In this document: in pieces, positions 16,167-25,624 of the stretch
Numbering within the stretch: position 1 is the first letter of the stretch
Layout: each line of letters opens with the position of its first letter
NCBI GenBank assembly: GCA_947629565.1
Contig: CANREG010000012.1
Location: 1 to 57,161, forward strand
Direction: 5' to 3'
Source of the DNA: an uncultured Lachnospiraceae bacterium
Lineage (GTDB): Bacteria > Bacillota > Clostridia > Lachnospirales > Lachnospiraceae
Length of the DNA: 57,161 nucleotides
Made by a program: the position numbers and the translations under genes
Notes under the pieces: generated by a model
What the model was told of the DNA's origin: nothing
Databases searched by the model: none
The model's input: the letters and a program-made list of their open reading frames with translations, nothing else

Positions 16167-18464
16167 ATGAAAAAGGCAAAGAGAAACAGCGTCTTAATCC
16201 TGTTAGTGTTTGTATTGGCCCTGGCATTGGGTACGTACACGACGGTTGCAGGATTGGGAAAACATCATATTGGTAAGGCAGAAAATATTATTTTAGGTCT
16301 GGATTTGGCAGGCGGCGTCAGCATTACCTATGAGATTGAGGAGGACAACCCCAGCCAGCAGGATATCGCCGATACCCAGAGCCGGCTACAGTTAAGAGCA
16401 GACACCTATTCGCCGGACAGTAATGTGTATCAGGAGGGCTCGAACCGACTGAGCATTGAGATTCCTGGCGTGGAGGACGCCAACGAGATTTTGCAGGACA
16501 TGGGTAAGCCCGGCGCCCTGGAATTCTTAGACACTGACAATTACAATAAATTTGCTGCCGGAGAGGAATATGAGGCAGCTGTAACCGGAGCGGAGGTAGG
16601 TTCTGCTTCTGCCGGAATTGATAATTCCGGAACGGTTCGTGAATATATCGTACAGTTATCCTTTAATGATGAGGGAACAAAGAAATTTGCCGAGGCTACC
16701 GAAGCGAATATCGGAAAGCCTCTCTATATTGTATATGACGGTGAGGTTGTGTCTGCGCCGACGGTGCAGTCGGCGATTACCGGAGGAAGCGCTGTAATCA
16801 ATGGTATGGCAGATGCAGACGAGGCAGAACAGCTTGCCCAGACAATCCGTATCGGTGCCCTGCCGCTGACATTAAAGGAGCTGCGTTCCAATGTTGTAGG
16901 AGCAACCTTAGGTAAAGACGCCTTGAGTACAACCTTAAAGGCCGGAGCCATTGGTATGGCGGTTGTAGCAGTAATTATGATTTTTGTATTCCTGCTGCCG
17001 GGTGTGATTTCCGTGTTTGCCCTGATCGCCTATGTGGTTCTGATGCTGCTTTGCTTAAACGGGTTTAACGCCAGCCTTACCCTGCCGGGTCTTGCCGGTA
17101 TCGTGTTATCAATTGGTATGGCTGTGGATGCCAATGTTATCATCTTTACCCGTATTAAAGAGGAGATTGGCGCCGGGGCAACCGTAAAGAGCGCCATTGA
17201 CGCTGGTTTTAATAAAGCGTTATCCGCTATTTTAGACAGTAATATTACAACGCTGATTGCAGCGGTGGTATTGTATCTCATGGGTACCGGTACGATTAAG
17301 GGATTTGCGCTGACGCTGGGAATTGGTATTGTCCTTTCCATGTTCACCGCTCTCTTTATAACCAAGAACCTGTTAAAGGCCGTCTATACGTTAGGCTTGC
17401 AAAGTCCGAAGCTTTACGGTGTCAAGAAGGAATCAAAGGTGCGGGGATATGTAAAGTTCAGCCGGATTGCCTATATTATTTCCTTCATTGCCATTGCTGC
17501 CGGATTGATTGCCCTGCCGGTATTTAAGAACAAGGACGGCTCTGCGTTAAATTATAATCTGGAGTTTACCGGCGGTACCTCCATGACTGTAGATTTTGAA
17601 GAATATTATGATCTGGATAAGGCCGAGAGCGATATCCTGCCGGTGATTGCCGAGGCGGCGGATGTGTCTGAGTCCAGGATTCAGGTGCAGAACGTAAAGG
17701 GCAGCAACGAGATTGTCTTTAAGACATCAGAGCTTAATGTGGAACAGCGGAATGCTGTGGAGGATGCGCTCCGGGATAAATTCAAAGTAAAGGAATTTGC
17801 TATTGAAAATATCAGCTCGACAATCAGTACAGAGATGCAGAGAAACGCCATTGTTTCCGTTATTATAGCGACGATATTAATGCTGATATACATTGCGATA
17901 CGGTTTAGCGATGTGAAGTTCGGTGCCGCCGCGGTAATTGCGCTTTTGCATGATGTGTTAGTCGTATTTGCCGTATATTCTATCGGAAGGCTGTCTGTGG
18001 GAAATACTTTTATTGCCTGTATGCTGACGATTGTTGGTTATTCCATCAATGCGACGATTATTATATTTGACCGTATCCGTGAGAATCTGCTGACGATGAG
18101 GAGCAAGGGAGAAAGCTACGAAACTATTGTAAATGCTTCTATATCGCAGACATTTACAAGGACCATTTATTCTTCCTTAACGACCTTCGTCATGGTATTG
18201 GTGCTGTTTATTATGGGTGTGACCTCGATTCGGGAGTTTGCCCTGACATTGATGAGCGGTATTGTGTGCGGCGCATATTCTTCCGTATGCATAACCGGAC
18301 CGCTGTGGTATCTGTTTAAGACCAAATTGGGAAAGAAGGAACAGGCCGCAGGAAAGAAGAGCGCAGAACAGAAGAACGTAGGAAAGAAGAGCACAGAAAA
18401 AAAGACTGCAGAAAAAAGCAGTGAAAAGAAAAATAAGAAGACCGATAAGGCCGCAGACAAATAA
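16167..18464 (+). CDS. secDF: Fused protein translocase subunit SecDF
   Basis: 765 residues with about 12 transmembrane helices. The SecD half carries LGLDLAGGVS near residue 35 and the SecF half YNLEFTGGTSMTVDF near residue 470, so both are fused as in many Firmicutes. It uses the proton motive force to pull secreted proteins through SecYEG. The last 45 residues are Lys/Glu-rich repeats (KKSAEQKN, KKSTEKKT), a probably disordered cytoplasmic tail. AAGGAG before ATG 16167 fixes the start 2 bp after the maturase stop, implying a common transcript. Confidence 0.95.
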   Translation: MKKAKRNSVLILLVFVLALALGTYTTVAGLGKHHIGKAENIILGLDLAGGVSITYEIEEDNPSQQDIADTQSRLQLRADTYSPDSNVYQEGSNRLSIEIPGVEDANEILQDMGKPGALEFLDTDNYNKFAAGEEYEAAVTGAEVGSASAGIDNSGTVREYIVQLSFNDEGTKKFAEATEANIGKPLYIVYDGEVVSAPTVQSAITGGSAVINGMADADEAEQLAQTIRIGALPLTLKELRSNVVGATLGKDALSTTLKAGAIGMAVVAVIMIFVFLLPGVISVFALIAYVVLMLLCLNGFNASLTLPGLAGIVLSIGMAVDANVIIFTRIKEEIGAGATVKSAIDAGFNKALSAILDSNITTLIAAVVLYLMGTGTIKGFALTLGIGIVLSMFTALFITKNLLKAVYTLGLQSPKLYGVKKESKVRGYVKFSRIAYIISFIAIAAGLIALPVFKNKDGSALNYNLEFTGGTSMTVDFEEYYDLDKAESDILPVIAEAADVSESRIQVQNVKGSNEIVFKTSELNVEQRNAVEDALRDKFKVKEFAIENISSTISTEMQRNAIVSVIIATILMLIYIAIRFSDVKFGAAAVIALLHDVLVVFAVYSIGRLSVGNTFIACMLTIVGYSINATIIIFDRIRENLLTMRSKGESYETIVNASISQTFTRTIYSSLTTFVMVLVLFIMGVTSIREFALTLMSGIVCGAYSSVCITGPLWYLFKTKLGKKEQAAGKKSAEQKNVGKKSTEKKTAEKSSEKKNKKTDKAADK

Positions 18465-18531
18465 GCATAGCTTATAATAAGGGGGCATGGCGTATAACCA
18501 TGTCCCTGTCAGCTTATTAGGAGTGATAAAT

Positions 18532-20316
18532 ATGGCGGAACAAAACTGGGTAATCCGCGCCAAAAGAGCAGACTTTAATGCTTTAGGTGAAAAATTTCAT
18601 ATTGATCCGGTGGTAGCCAGAGTTTTGGTAAACAGGGGATTAGAAGAGGCGGATTTTGACGCTTTTTTACATCCGGAACTTACGAAACTGCATGATCCTT
18701 TTTTGATGGAAGATATGAACCAGGCTGTCCGCATTGTCTGCCATGATTTGGAGGAGGGGCATACGATCCGGATTGTGTCGGATTATGATGTGGACGGGGT
18801 GATGTCCAATTATATTTTGTATAAGGGACTGCGCCGCCTTGGGGCAGAGGTGGATTACGTGATTCCCCACAGGATAAAAGACGGTTATGGGATTAATGAA
18901 CATATTATTGATGATGCGGTAAAGGACGGGATTCATACGATTATAACCTGTGACAATGGAATTGCCGCCAATGAACCTCTGGCAAAAGCCAAGGAGGCGG
19001 GAATGGCGGTGATTGTCACAGATCATCATCAGGTACCGTTTATTGTGGAAGGGGAGGAGAAGAGATATATTCTGCCTCCGGCAGATGCCATTCTGAATCC
19101 CAAAAAAGAAACCTGCACCTACCCCTTTGATGATTTGTGCGGGGCAGGCGTGGCGTATAAATTTATAGAGGCTTTATATATGAAACGGGAAGTTCCGCAG
19201 GAGGAAATGTGCCAGTTTTTAGAATTTGTGGCTATGGCAACAATCTGCGACATTGTATCCTTAACCGGCGAGAACCGCATTTTTGCCGTGCAGGGCTTAG
19301 AGCGGCTTAATCATTCGGAGAACAAAGGAATCCGTGCATTAATCGGAGCCAATCAGCTTTCTGATGTAACCATAAGCGCTCATCATGTCGGTTTTCGGTT
19401 AGGGCCATGCATTAATGCTTCCGGCCGGTTAGAAAGCGCAACGGATTCGCTGGAGCTTTTGCTAGAGGAGGACATTGAAAACGCTATAGCAAGGGCCGGA
19501 GAAATTGTCCGTATGAATGAAGAACGGAAAGAGATGACTCTCCGCGGCGTGGAGCAGGCAGAGCAGCAGATGGAAAAGGCGGAGCCTATGAAAGTTTTGG
19601 TTCTTTATCTGTCAGACTGCCATGAAAGTCTGGCGGGAATCATTGCGGGAAGAATCAGGGACCATTACAACCACCCCGTGTTTATTTTGGCGGACAGTGA
19701 GGAGGAAGGGACTCTAAAAGGTTCCGGGCGTTCCATCGAGTCCTATCATATGTTTGAGGGGCTGCAGAAATGTGACGAACTTTTGTTAAAATACGGAGGC
19801 CATGCCATGGCGGCGGGTTTGTCGTTAAAGCGGGAGAATCTGGAAGCCTTTAAGAAGCAGATAAACGAAGAATGCGGGCTTTCTGAAGAGGATTTTGTGC
19901 CAAAGGTTTTAATTGATGTCGCCATGCCGGTTTCTTACATAACGGAAGGGCTGATTGAGCAGTTAGACGGGTTGGCGCCTTTTGGAAAGGGCAATGAAAA
20001 GCCTGTCTTTGCGCAGAAGGATATGAATGTGCTGTCGGCAAAGATTTTGGGAAAAGACAGGAATGTTGTAAAAATGATCTTAGAAAGCAGTGAGGGCGTC
20101 ACCTGTGAGGCAGTTTATTTTGAGGCCCAGGAATTTGAAAAAAATATCGCAGATTGGTTTGGCGCGGAGGAATACGACAAGCTGCTGCATGGGTGGCTGA
20201 ATAATGTGATCCTTAACATTGTATACTATCCCACTGTCAATGAGTATAATGGGAACCGGACGATACAGCTAAAGGTCAAACACTATTCCATGGCCGCTGT
20301 CCGGGAGGTTTTGTAG
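18532..20316 (+). CDS. recJ: Single-stranded-DNA-specific exonuclease RecJ
   Basis: 594 residues of the DHH/DHHA1 phosphoesterase superfamily. SDYDVDGV (about 83-90) and VTDHHQVP (about 162-169) are the metal-binding motifs, and the DHHA1 signature GGHAMAAG lies near residue 425. RecJ degrades single-stranded DNA 5' to 3' in recombination and repair. TTAGGAGTG ahead of ATG 18532 supports this start over an in-frame ATG 45 nt upstream. It lies between secDF and rel, as in related clostridia. Confidence 0.93.
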   Translation: MAEQNWVIRAKRADFNALGEKFHIDPVVARVLVNRGLEEADFDAFLHPELTKLHDPFLMEDMNQAVRIVCHDLEEGHTIRIVSDYDVDGVMSNYILYKGLRRLGAEVDYVIPHRIKDGYGINEHIIDDAVKDGIHTIITCDNGIAANEPLAKAKEAGMAVIVTDHHQVPFIVEGEEKRYILPPADAILNPKKETCTYPFDDLCGAGVAYKFIEALYMKREVPQEEMCQFLEFVAMATICDIVSLTGENRIFAVQGLERLNHSENKGIRALIGANQLSDVTISAHHVGFRLGPCINASGRLESATDSLELLLEEDIENAIARAGEIVRMNEERKEMTLRGVEQAEQQMEKAEPMKVLVLYLSDCHESLAGIIAGRIRDHYNHPVFILADSEEEGTLKGSGRSIESYHMFEGLQKCDELLLKYGGHAMAAGLSLKRENLEAFKKQINEECGLSEEDFVPKVLIDVAMPVSYITEGLIEQLDGLAPFGKGNEKPVFAQKDMNVLSAKILGKDRNVVKMILESSEGVTCEAVYFEAQEFEKNIADWFGAEEYDKLLHGWLNNVILNIVYYPTVNEYNGNRTIQLKVKHYSMAAVREVL

Positions 20317-20386
20317 CCTTCTGTGGAAAATGGCGGAAAGGATTGGGCATATTTCACAAAAGTAAGGCATTTCTGAAAATAGATAG

Positions 20387-20414
20387 TTGCAACTTGGAAA
20401 ATATGGGATATACT
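20387..20414 (+). promoter_or_regulatory. Sigma-A type promoter of rel
   Basis: TTGCAA, a 16-nt spacer and TATACT, 58 bp ahead of the rel start. Confidence 0.55.
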
Positions 20415-20472
20415 AGTATATATTTACAGATGGCTGGTAACGCGAGAGAAAGACAGTAAAGAAGGTGAGCAG

Positions 20473-22740
20473 ATGGCAGTAATGATGAGCACAGATAAGG
20501 AACTGAGTACGCCGAAGGATTTTACACCGCCGGAGGAGTTATATGAGACGCTGATTCAGAAAGTGTTAGAGTATCACCCTAATACGGATATTTCTATGAT
20601 TGAAAAGGCCTATGATGTTGCCAGAAAAGCTCACGAGGGGCAGCTTCGGAAGTCCGGGGAACCCTATATTATGCATCCGCTCTGTGTAGCCATTATTTTA
20701 GCGGAGTTGGAATTGGACAAAGAAACCATTGTGGCAGGAATCCTCCATGACGTCATTGAGGATACGGTTATGACGAGCGAAGAGATTGAAAAGGAATTTT
20801 CTCCGGAAATCCTGCTTTTGGTAGACGGCGTTACCAAGCTGACACAGCTTAATTTTTCCCAGGATAAAATGGAATTGCAGGCGGAGAATCTGCGGAAAAT
20901 GTTCCTTGCCATGGCAAAGGATATCCGGGTGGTGCTGATAAAGTTAGCGGACCGGCTGCACAATTTGAGAACCCTGCAATATCAGTCCCCGGCCAAGCAG
21001 ATTGAAAAGGCCAGGGAGACCATGGACATCTATTCTCCCATTGCTCACCGTCTTGGTATCAGCAAGATTAAGATTGAATTAGACGACCTTTCCATGCAGT
21101 ATTTAAAGCCGGAGGAGTTTAAGCAGCTAAAGAGCGATATTGAGGAACGCTTAGTGGAACGGGAGGAATTTATCCACCAGATTGTCCATGATGTGAAACA
21201 GCATATTGACGAGGCGGGAATCAAAGCGGAGATTAGCGGCAGGGTAAAGCATTTATTCAGCATTTATAAGAAGATGGTGAACCAGAATAAGACGTTAGAC
21301 CAGATTTATGACGTCTTTGCCGTCCGGATTATTGTGGACAGCGTGCGGGACTGCTATGCGGCGTTAGGCATCATTCACGAGAAGTATAAGCCCATACCGG
21401 GGCGGTTCAAGGATTACATTGCCATGCCCAAACCCAATATGTACCAGTCCTTACACACGACGCTAATCAGCAAGAGAGGGCAGCCCTTTGAGATTCAGAT
21501 TCGTACCTATGATATGCATAAGACGGCGGAGTATGGTATCGCCGCCCATTGGAAATATAAAGAGAACCTTTCCGGAACGGCAGTGGATAAGGAAGAGGAG
21601 AAGTTAATCTGGCTGCGCCGGATTCTGGAGTGGCAGACCAATACCCAGGATAACAAGGAGTTTATGAGCGCGGTAAAGACCGACTTAGACCTGTTTGCCG
21701 AGCAGGTATACTGTTTTACGCCCAATGGAGATGTGAAGAATCTCCCTGCCGGTTCCACGCCCATTGACTTTGCCTATAGTATTCACTCTGCTGTGGGAAA
21801 TAAGATGGTCGGGGCCAGAGTCAACGGCAGACAGGTGCCGGTCAATTATACCCTGCAAAACGGCGACCAGGTGGAGATTATCACCTCACAAAATTCCAAG
21901 GGACCGAGCAGGGATTGGCTGTCTATTGTCAGATCGGCCCAGGCTAAGAATAAGATTAACCAATGGTTCAAACAGGAATTTAAAGAGGACAATATCAGCC
22001 GCGGTAAGGAGCTGTTATTAAATTACTGCAAGGCGAAGGGGTATAACTACAGCCAGTACACAAAGCCGGAGATGCTTAAGGCGGTTATGACCAAATATAA
22101 TTTCAAAGACTGGGATTCTGTTTTAGCGGCGATAGGGCATGGCGCTTTAAAAGAGGGCCAGGTCATGAACAAGCTGATTGAGACCTATGCGAGAGAGCAG
22201 AAGGAGCAGATGACGGAGGCTGACCTTTTAGAGCAGTTGAACCGCAGCGGCGAGCTGCATAGAAGCAGCGGATCGGGCGGCGGCATTAAGGTACGGGGCG
22301 TTGATGATGTGACGGTTCATCTTTCCCGCTGTTGTTCCCCGGTACCGGGAGATGAGATTGTCGGGTTTGTTACCAGGGGAAGGGGAATTTCCATTCACCG
22401 GACAGACTGCGTTAATATTCTGGGTATGGGAGATACGGACCGGGCCCGGCTGATCGAGGCGGAATGGGAGGCCGGCGCCGACGAAAATACCGGAACCACT
22501 TATTCCACAGAGGTGCGGATTTTTGCCGCTGACCGTACCGGAATGTTATTTGATGTGTCGAAGGTATTTACAGAGGCCAATATTAATGTGACGGCGGTCA
22601 ACACCAAGAGCCACCACAAGAATGAGCAGGCAACGCTGACCGTTACCTTTGATATCCGTACAGTGGAACAGTTAAACCATGTAATCGCCAAGCTGCGGAT
22701 GGTTCCGGGAGTTATTGATGTAGAGCGTAGTGTTGGATGA
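20473..22740 (+). CDS. rel: Bifunctional (p)ppGpp synthetase/hydrolase Rel
   Basis: 755 residues with the full long-RSH layout. The N-terminal HD hydrolase has HPLCVAIILAE and ILHDVIEDT, followed by the synthetase domain with the FKDYIAMPKPN loop. A TGS domain (VYCFTPNGDV), a helical/zinc-finger region with RCCSPVPGDEI, and a C-terminal ACT domain follow. It makes and destroys the stringent-response alarmone on the ribosome. GAAGGTGAG precedes the ATG. Confidence 0.95.
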   Translation: MAVMMSTDKELSTPKDFTPPEELYETLIQKVLEYHPNTDISMIEKAYDVARKAHEGQLRKSGEPYIMHPLCVAIILAELELDKETIVAGILHDVIEDTVMTSEEIEKEFSPEILLLVDGVTKLTQLNFSQDKMELQAENLRKMFLAMAKDIRVVLIKLADRLHNLRTLQYQSPAKQIEKARETMDIYSPIAHRLGISKIKIELDDLSMQYLKPEEFKQLKSDIEERLVEREEFIHQIVHDVKQHIDEAGIKAEISGRVKHLFSIYKKMVNQNKTLDQIYDVFAVRIIVDSVRDCYAALGIIHEKYKPIPGRFKDYIAMPKPNMYQSLHTTLISKRGQPFEIQIRTYDMHKTAEYGIAAHWKYKENLSGTAVDKEEEKLIWLRRILEWQTNTQDNKEFMSAVKTDLDLFAEQVYCFTPNGDVKNLPAGSTPIDFAYSIHSAVGNKMVGARVNGRQVPVNYTLQNGDQVEIITSQNSKGPSRDWLSIVRSAQAKNKINQWFKQEFKEDNISRGKELLLNYCKAKGYNYSQYTKPEMLKAVMTKYNFKDWDSVLAAIGHGALKEGQVMNKLIETYAREQKEQMTEADLLEQLNRSGELHRSSGSGGGIKVRGVDDVTVHLSRCCSPVPGDEIVGFVTRGRGISIHRTDCVNILGMGDTDRARLIEAEWEAGADENTGTTYSTEVRIFAADRTGMLFDVSKVFTEANINVTAVNTKSHHKNEQATLTVTFDIRTVEQLNHVIAKLRMVPGVIDVERSVG

Positions 22741-22753
22741 AAGGATAGAACAG

Positions 22754-23398
22754 ATGGCAGATTTAGAGATTTTCAGAAAGACCTTAGGGGATATGGGAAC
22801 CAACTGTTATATTTTGGTGAACCATGATACGGGGGAGTGCGTAGTGTTTGACCCGGCAGCGGAGCCGGAGACCTTGAAGGAGATTTTTGATACGCCTGCA
22901 TTTAAGCTTCAGGCAATCTTTTTGACACATGGGCATTACGACCACATCGGCGCAGTGAAGGAATTAAAGGACGCCTATCATGTGCCGGTCTACGCCTCAA
23001 GGGAGGAAGATGAACAGGTGCTTGGCAAGGTTACGGTGAATCTTTCCGCTATGTTCGGGCACCCGATGACCTTGCAGGCAGATAAGACGCTGCGGGACGG
23101 AGAGAAGGTGGATATAATCGGAACCACTTTAACCTGTATTCTGACGCCGGGGCATACGGCAGGCGGTATGTGTTATTATAATGAGGAGCTTGCGTCTGTA
23201 ATTGCAGGAGATACTTTGTTCTGCGGAAGCGTGGGGAGAACGGATTTCCCTACCGGCAGCGGGGCGGTGCTGCTTCGGTCCATTCATGAGAAGTTATTTA
23301 CGCTTCCGGACGAGACCAAGGTGTTTCCGGGACATATGGACAGCACAACGATTGCATGGGAAAAAGAGACCAATATGGTCTGCGGAATTGGAAAATAG
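22754..23398 (+). CDS. MBL-fold hydrolase, glyoxalase II-like
   Basis: A 214-residue metallo-beta-lactamase-fold protein. THGHYDHIGA is the HxHxDH zinc motif, with further ligands in TPGHTAG, AGDTLF and FPGHMDST. It resembles the YcbL/glyoxalase II-like group, but it lacks the C-terminal glutathione-binding domain, so the thioester substrate is uncertain. AAAGGA at 22740 supports ATG 22754. It follows rel by 13 bp, as in many clostridia. Confidence 0.88.
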   Translation: MADLEIFRKTLGDMGTNCYILVNHDTGECVVFDPAAEPETLKEIFDTPAFKLQAIFLTHGHYDHIGAVKELKDAYHVPVYASREEDEQVLGKVTVNLSAMFGHPMTLQADKTLRDGEKVDIIGTTLTCILTPGHTAGGMCYYNEELASVIAGDTLFCGSVGRTDFPTGSGAVLLRSIHEKLFTLPDETKVFPGHMDSTTIAWEKETNMVCGIGK

Positions 23399-23413
23399 CG
23401 CGGGATATTTAAC

Positions 23414-24895
23414 ATGATATATTTAAAACAGCAGTTAGATTTATATGATAACGATATACGGGTGATGCTGCAGGCGTTTTTTGATAATGAAAAAGTCGTG
23501 CGGACAAAGGCCGGCAGCAGATTGTCCCTTGTGGTGGATTACGCCTGTAAGGAAGATGAGGAGACCGGGGCAAAGAGCGAAGGGGTTGTCACATTTTCTT
23601 TGACAGATGATAAGGGATATGAATCGGTAGAAAAGGAAGCGGCGGATTACTGGGATAAAAAAGCTTCCAAAAACCGGATTAAGGCGGCGCTTTACCGCCA
23701 GTTATCCGCATATACCGGCAAGACGCTTCCCTGGGGAACCCTGACCGGAGTGCGGCCCACGAAGATTGCTACGGAACTGTTGGAAAACGGCGTGGCGGAG
23801 GAGGCAATACATAGGGAATACACAGATACCTATCTTACCATACCCCAGAAAGCGGATATTTGTATTGAGGTGGCTAAGAGGGAGCAGCAGCTTTTTAAGG
23901 ATTTTCAATATGAGGAGGAATACTGCGTCTATATCGGGATTCCCTTTTGCCCCAGCAGGTGCTTATACTGTTCGTTTACCTCGTATCCCATAGCCGACTA
24001 TGAGGATAAGGCGGGGGATTATTTAAAGGCCCTTTACCGGGAGATGGATTTTGTGGCCGAGGCTTACCGGAATAAACGGCTTGTGTCCATATATGTCGGA
24101 GGCGGAACGCCAAGCGTCTTGTCCGCCGCGCAATTAGAGGAACTGATTGGGCATATCCGGCAGGCTTTTTCCCTGCAGTATTTGCGGGAATTTTGCGTGG
24201 AGTGCGGAAGACCGGACAGTCTTACGGAGGAAAAGCTTCAGGCGCTTAAGAAATCAGGGGTGCAGCGCATAAGCATTAATCCCCAGACCATGTCTGACGA
24301 TACGCTTAAACTGATTGGCAGGGCGCATACGGCCCGCCAGACAAAAGACGCATTTGCCATGGCAAGACAGGCGGGGTTTGACAATATCAATATGGATATC
24401 ATTGCCGGGCTGCCGGGAGAAGGCATGGAGGAGCTTTTGCATACCCTGTCTGAAATCCGGGAGCTTAAGCCGGACAGTCTTACGGTACATTCCCTGGCGA
24501 TTAAGCGCGCCGCCAATCTGAACCGGGAATGGGAGCAGTACCGGAAGTTAGTTTTCGGCAGTACCAATGAAATGCTGACGGCTGTGGACCGGTGCGCCAG
24601 GGAATCCGGGTTGTTTCCTTATTATCTGTACCGCCAGAAGAATATTCCGGGAAAGCTTGAGAATATCGGCTATGCGGCGGAGGGAAAGGAATGTGTATAC
24701 AACATTTTAATCATGGAGGAGAAGTTGGATATTCTCGCCATGGGAGCCGGAGCCGCGTCAAAGTTCATTTTCCGGGACGAAAACCGGATTGAGCGGGCGG
24801 AAAATGTAAAAAATGTAGATGAATATATTGCAAGAGTTGATGAGATGATGGAGAGAAAGCAAAAGCTGTTTTCCCGGAAGGGAGGAGTTGTATGA
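23414..24895 (+). CDS. hemZ: HemZ-type radical SAM coproporphyrinogen III dehydrogenase-like protein
   Basis: 493 residues. After an N-terminal region (about 1-170) comes the radical-SAM motif CPSRCLYCSFTSYP, then VGGGTPSV (the GGGTP motif), IMDIIAGLPGE-like sequence as NMDIIAGLPGE, and the HemN-like C-terminal region. HemZ/HemN family enzymes oxidatively decarboxylate coproporphyrinogen without O2, though some relatives act on haem or do other chemistry. No other haem gene is in the window. It lies 15 bp after the MBL gene. Confidence 0.88.
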   Translation: MIYLKQQLDLYDNDIRVMLQAFFDNEKVVRTKAGSRLSLVVDYACKEDEETGAKSEGVVTFSLTDDKGYESVEKEAADYWDKKASKNRIKAALYRQLSAYTGKTLPWGTLTGVRPTKIATELLENGVAEEAIHREYTDTYLTIPQKADICIEVAKREQQLFKDFQYEEEYCVYIGIPFCPSRCLYCSFTSYPIADYEDKAGDYLKALYREMDFVAEAYRNKRLVSIYVGGGTPSVLSAAQLEELIGHIRQAFSLQYLREFCVECGRPDSLTEEKLQALKKSGVQRISINPQTMSDDTLKLIGRAHTARQTKDAFAMARQAGFDNINMDIIAGLPGEGMEELLHTLSEIRELKPDSLTVHSLAIKRAANLNREWEQYRKLVFGSTNEMLTAVDRCARESGLFPYYLYRQKNIPGKLENIGYAAEGKECVYNILIMEEKLDILAMGAGAASKFIFRDENRIERAENVKNVDEYIARVDEMMERKQKLFSRKGGVV

Positions 24896-25509
24896 TTGAG
24901 CTTGACAGAGTGGGAGCAAATGCAGAGGAAATTTCTGCGTATCTTGATGCAGATTTACAAACAGAGATTGCCCATGGGATAGAAGTCAGCCGTCTTGCCG
25001 GAAAGCTGGCAAGGGAGCTTAAAATGGATACGGCCTTCTGCCATGATGTGGAGGTGGCGGGTATGCTGCACGATATCGGCAAACTTCGGGCCAGTACATA
25101 TCTGTACGGACGGGACGACGATACCCTGAATGTGGAGAAGATGCGCTATGTCCGCCTTCATGCGGGATTAGGCTATGAGGTGGTGCGCGACCAGGGGTAT
25201 CCGGACAGGGTTTGCGAGATGATTCTCCACCACCATGAAAATTATGACGGTACCGGTTATCCGGATAATCTGGTGGGAGAAAATATTCCGTTAGGCGCAA
25301 GAATCCTGCGGGTGTGTGATGTGTTTGCGGCGCTTACCTCAGACCGTCCCTACCGGAAGGCGTTTGACAGCAATACGGCGGTGGAGCTGTTGATTGAGGA
25401 AGTCCGGCATTTCGATATGAAAATTTTTCTTCCCTTCCAGAGCATTGTGCATGAGGAGATTATGGAGCGGGCCATTAATCGGGATGAGGAAGATAAGCTG
25501 GTGCATTGA
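24892..25509 (+). CDS. Stand-alone HD-GYP-type phosphodiesterase
   Basis: 205 residues consisting of one HD-GYP domain. MLHDIGKL gives the HD pair, HHHENYDGTGYPD the HHExxDGxGYP motif, and ARILRVCDVFAALTSDRPYR the conserved downstream segment. HD-GYP proteins hydrolyse c-di-GMP or other cyclic dinucleotides. There is no receiver or sensor domain. Its ATG overlaps the hemZ stop (ATGA), so it is probably coupled. Confidence 0.85.
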   Translation: MIELDRVGANAEEISAYLDADLQTEIAHGIEVSRLAGKLARELKMDTAFCHDVEVAGMLHDIGKLRASTYLYGRDDDTLNVEKMRYVRLHAGLGYEVVRDQGYPDRVCEMILHHHENYDGTGYPDNLVGENIPLGARILRVCDVFAALTSDRPYRKAFDSNTAVELLIEEVRHFDMKIFLPFQSIVHEEIMERAINRDEEDKLVH

Positions 25510-25624
25510 GCGCTTAACGAAGAAAACCAGTTTGCGCTGATAAGCGAGGAGCGGGGAGAGCAGACCGTCTTCACGATTAGGAATTATATATAAGAGACGA
25601 CCATGTGAAAGAGAGGATTATAAA

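Noticed and set aside
18481..18506. Hairpin GGGGCATGG/CCATGTCCC as a terminator after secDF
   Set aside because: No T run follows. It may be a weak structure in the recJ leader only.
25510..25624. T-box leader before hisS
   Set aside because: The 115-bp gap lacks the conserved T-box sequence and is too short for the usual leader.
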